NCBI GenBank assembly: GCA_008690995.1
Contig: VRMN01000004.1
Span: 682,001 to 746,000 of the forward strand
Length of the DNA stretch: 64,000 nucleotides
Direction: 5' to 3'
DNA from: Porphyridium purpureum
Taxonomy: Eukaryota; Rhodophyta; Bangiophyceae; Porphyridiales; Porphyridiaceae
Numbering within the stretch: the first letter of the stretch is position 1; every line of letters starts with the position of its first letter. The notes under the pieces were generated by a model, which made no database searches, was not told the origin of the DNA, and was given only the letters and a program-made list of their open reading frames with translations. The position numbers and the translations under genes are program-made. Positions 63,135-64,000 of this stretch are shown here, piece after piece.

Positions 63135-64000
63135 GGCTCTGCCTCAAGGCCCTACTGCATCACATGCACAAAACCCCCCCTTTCCCTGTCCATACACGCT
63201 CTGCCGCTCTCTCTCTCTCTCTCTTCTCCCAACTCGACCTTTTTTGCTGCTGCTTAATAAAGTGCGATAAAAATAGGCCGCGACGCACGTTCTACCAAGC
63301 ACGCTTGAATTCAGTAGGGTACAGTGCGCGACTTTACACGAACAGAACGTCACGCGGCACAAGGCGAGGGAAAGGTGTCAAGTCGACACGCTGGTCGATT
63401 GGATGGCTGGTTGGTTGGTGTTTGAGTGCCGCTCATGAAGGACGGGGGAGAGACCGTGCAGTGACAGCGTCAACTCAAAATGTACGGGCCGCTCGCATGT
63501 TTGCGCGCAGCGCTACTGCGATGTGGCCTGCGCGGAAGAACGCTCAGATAAGTTCGCTTCACGCATTCAAATCTGGCGCGTCCCGCGTGGTTGCTGGCAC
63601 AGACCAGAACCCATGGCGTTTCGGAATTTGGGTTTAAAGTCGTCCTTTTGTCGCCCAGCATTACGAGAGGGCGCAGTCGCAAGCCAAGTGGCTTCATGCG
63701 GCCTTCGGCACGAACAAAAACCTTGTCGGCGGCGCTAATGCGTCCGGAGCGTCCTTCTCCATTCTCGAAATGACACACTCTCCACAAGGCCGAGAAACTT
63801 GCGTGAACGCCAGGAAATTCGCGAGATGTTGCCGCTCGGCATGTAGAGACCAAGCGCTCCAAACGTAGCGCAGCCATTCGAGGCCTTGAGGATGTACACA
63901 TGCAGACCACCCTCAACCGATGCCCGCCCACGAATCTGTTCGCGGCCATTACCCGGCCGTTGCCGAGCGCTTAGCTTTTCTTGAAATTGTGTCGCCACGC
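63135..64000. promoter_or_regulatory. Formin promoter and window end
   Basis: GGTACAGT at 63318-63325, with GTAAAG just beyond it on the minus strand, lies about 185 bp before the formin ATG. A CT microsatellite (63207-63228) sits in the formin leader. From 63400 to the window end there are overlapping frames on both strands (for example minus 63470-63949), none with a recognised motif. A gene fragment running off the window is possible. Confidence 0.45.

Noticed and set aside
63470-63949. 159-codon minus-strand frame at the window end
   Set aside because: No motif, and competing frames of equal quality on the + strand; insufficient support for a gene.

Overview
This is nuclear DNA of a eukaryote with very few introns. 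Every large host gene reads as one uninterrupted frame, including one of about 12 kb. The host genes are eukaryotic: proteasome beta-6, gamma-secretase APH-1, V-ATPase subunit a, a formin, a PP2A B''-like protein and a CAMK-type kinase. Two suggest a photosynthetic cell: a plastid-type SRP54 with an N-terminal presequence, and a DUF3598 protein of the cyanobacterial/plastid type. Moderate-to-high GC, almost no introns and this gene set fit a unicellular red alga of the Porphyridium kind. That assignment is inference; no rRNA or tRNA is visible to test it.

Bases 1-19,600 are a nest of transposable elements. A young Ty1/copia element (about 271-5471) lies beside a Tc1/mariner DNA transposon (5541-19597, bounded by TA). 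The transposon has itself been hit by two Ty3/gypsy elements. A chromodomain gypsy element (5639-12872) sits inside its left terminal inverted repeat, and a second gypsy element (13790-19255) sits inside its transposase gene. Without the insertions and their target duplications the transposon would be about 1.35 kb. Near-identical LTR pairs show that all three retroelements arrived recently.

Bases 20,000-64,000 are compact host genes, in order: a CBM48+SPRY protein (-), a ubiquitin-like protein (-), a PH+CAMK kinase (-), an LRR/pseudo-receiver/PP2A-B'' protein (+), proteasome beta-6 (-), APH-1 (+), an RNase III with two dsRBDs (-), a Cys-rich type II membrane protein (-), a DUF3598 protein (+), a putatively lipidated disordered protein (-), V-ATPase subunit a (+), two small genes (-), SRP54 (-), a 3987-residue TPR/CHAT-like giant (+), and a formin with two FH2 domains in tandem (-). 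Several neighbours share divergent promoters of 330-690 bp.

A short element, GGTACAG(T/C) or its complement, recurs about 120-190 bp upstream of many start codons and also inside the gypsy LTR. It may be a core promoter element of this genome. The most unusual single genes are the tandem-FH2 formin, the LRR/pseudo-receiver/B'' protein and the giant CHAT-like protein.

Many open frames begin at GTG or TTG. For host genes I moved the start to the first in-frame ATG.
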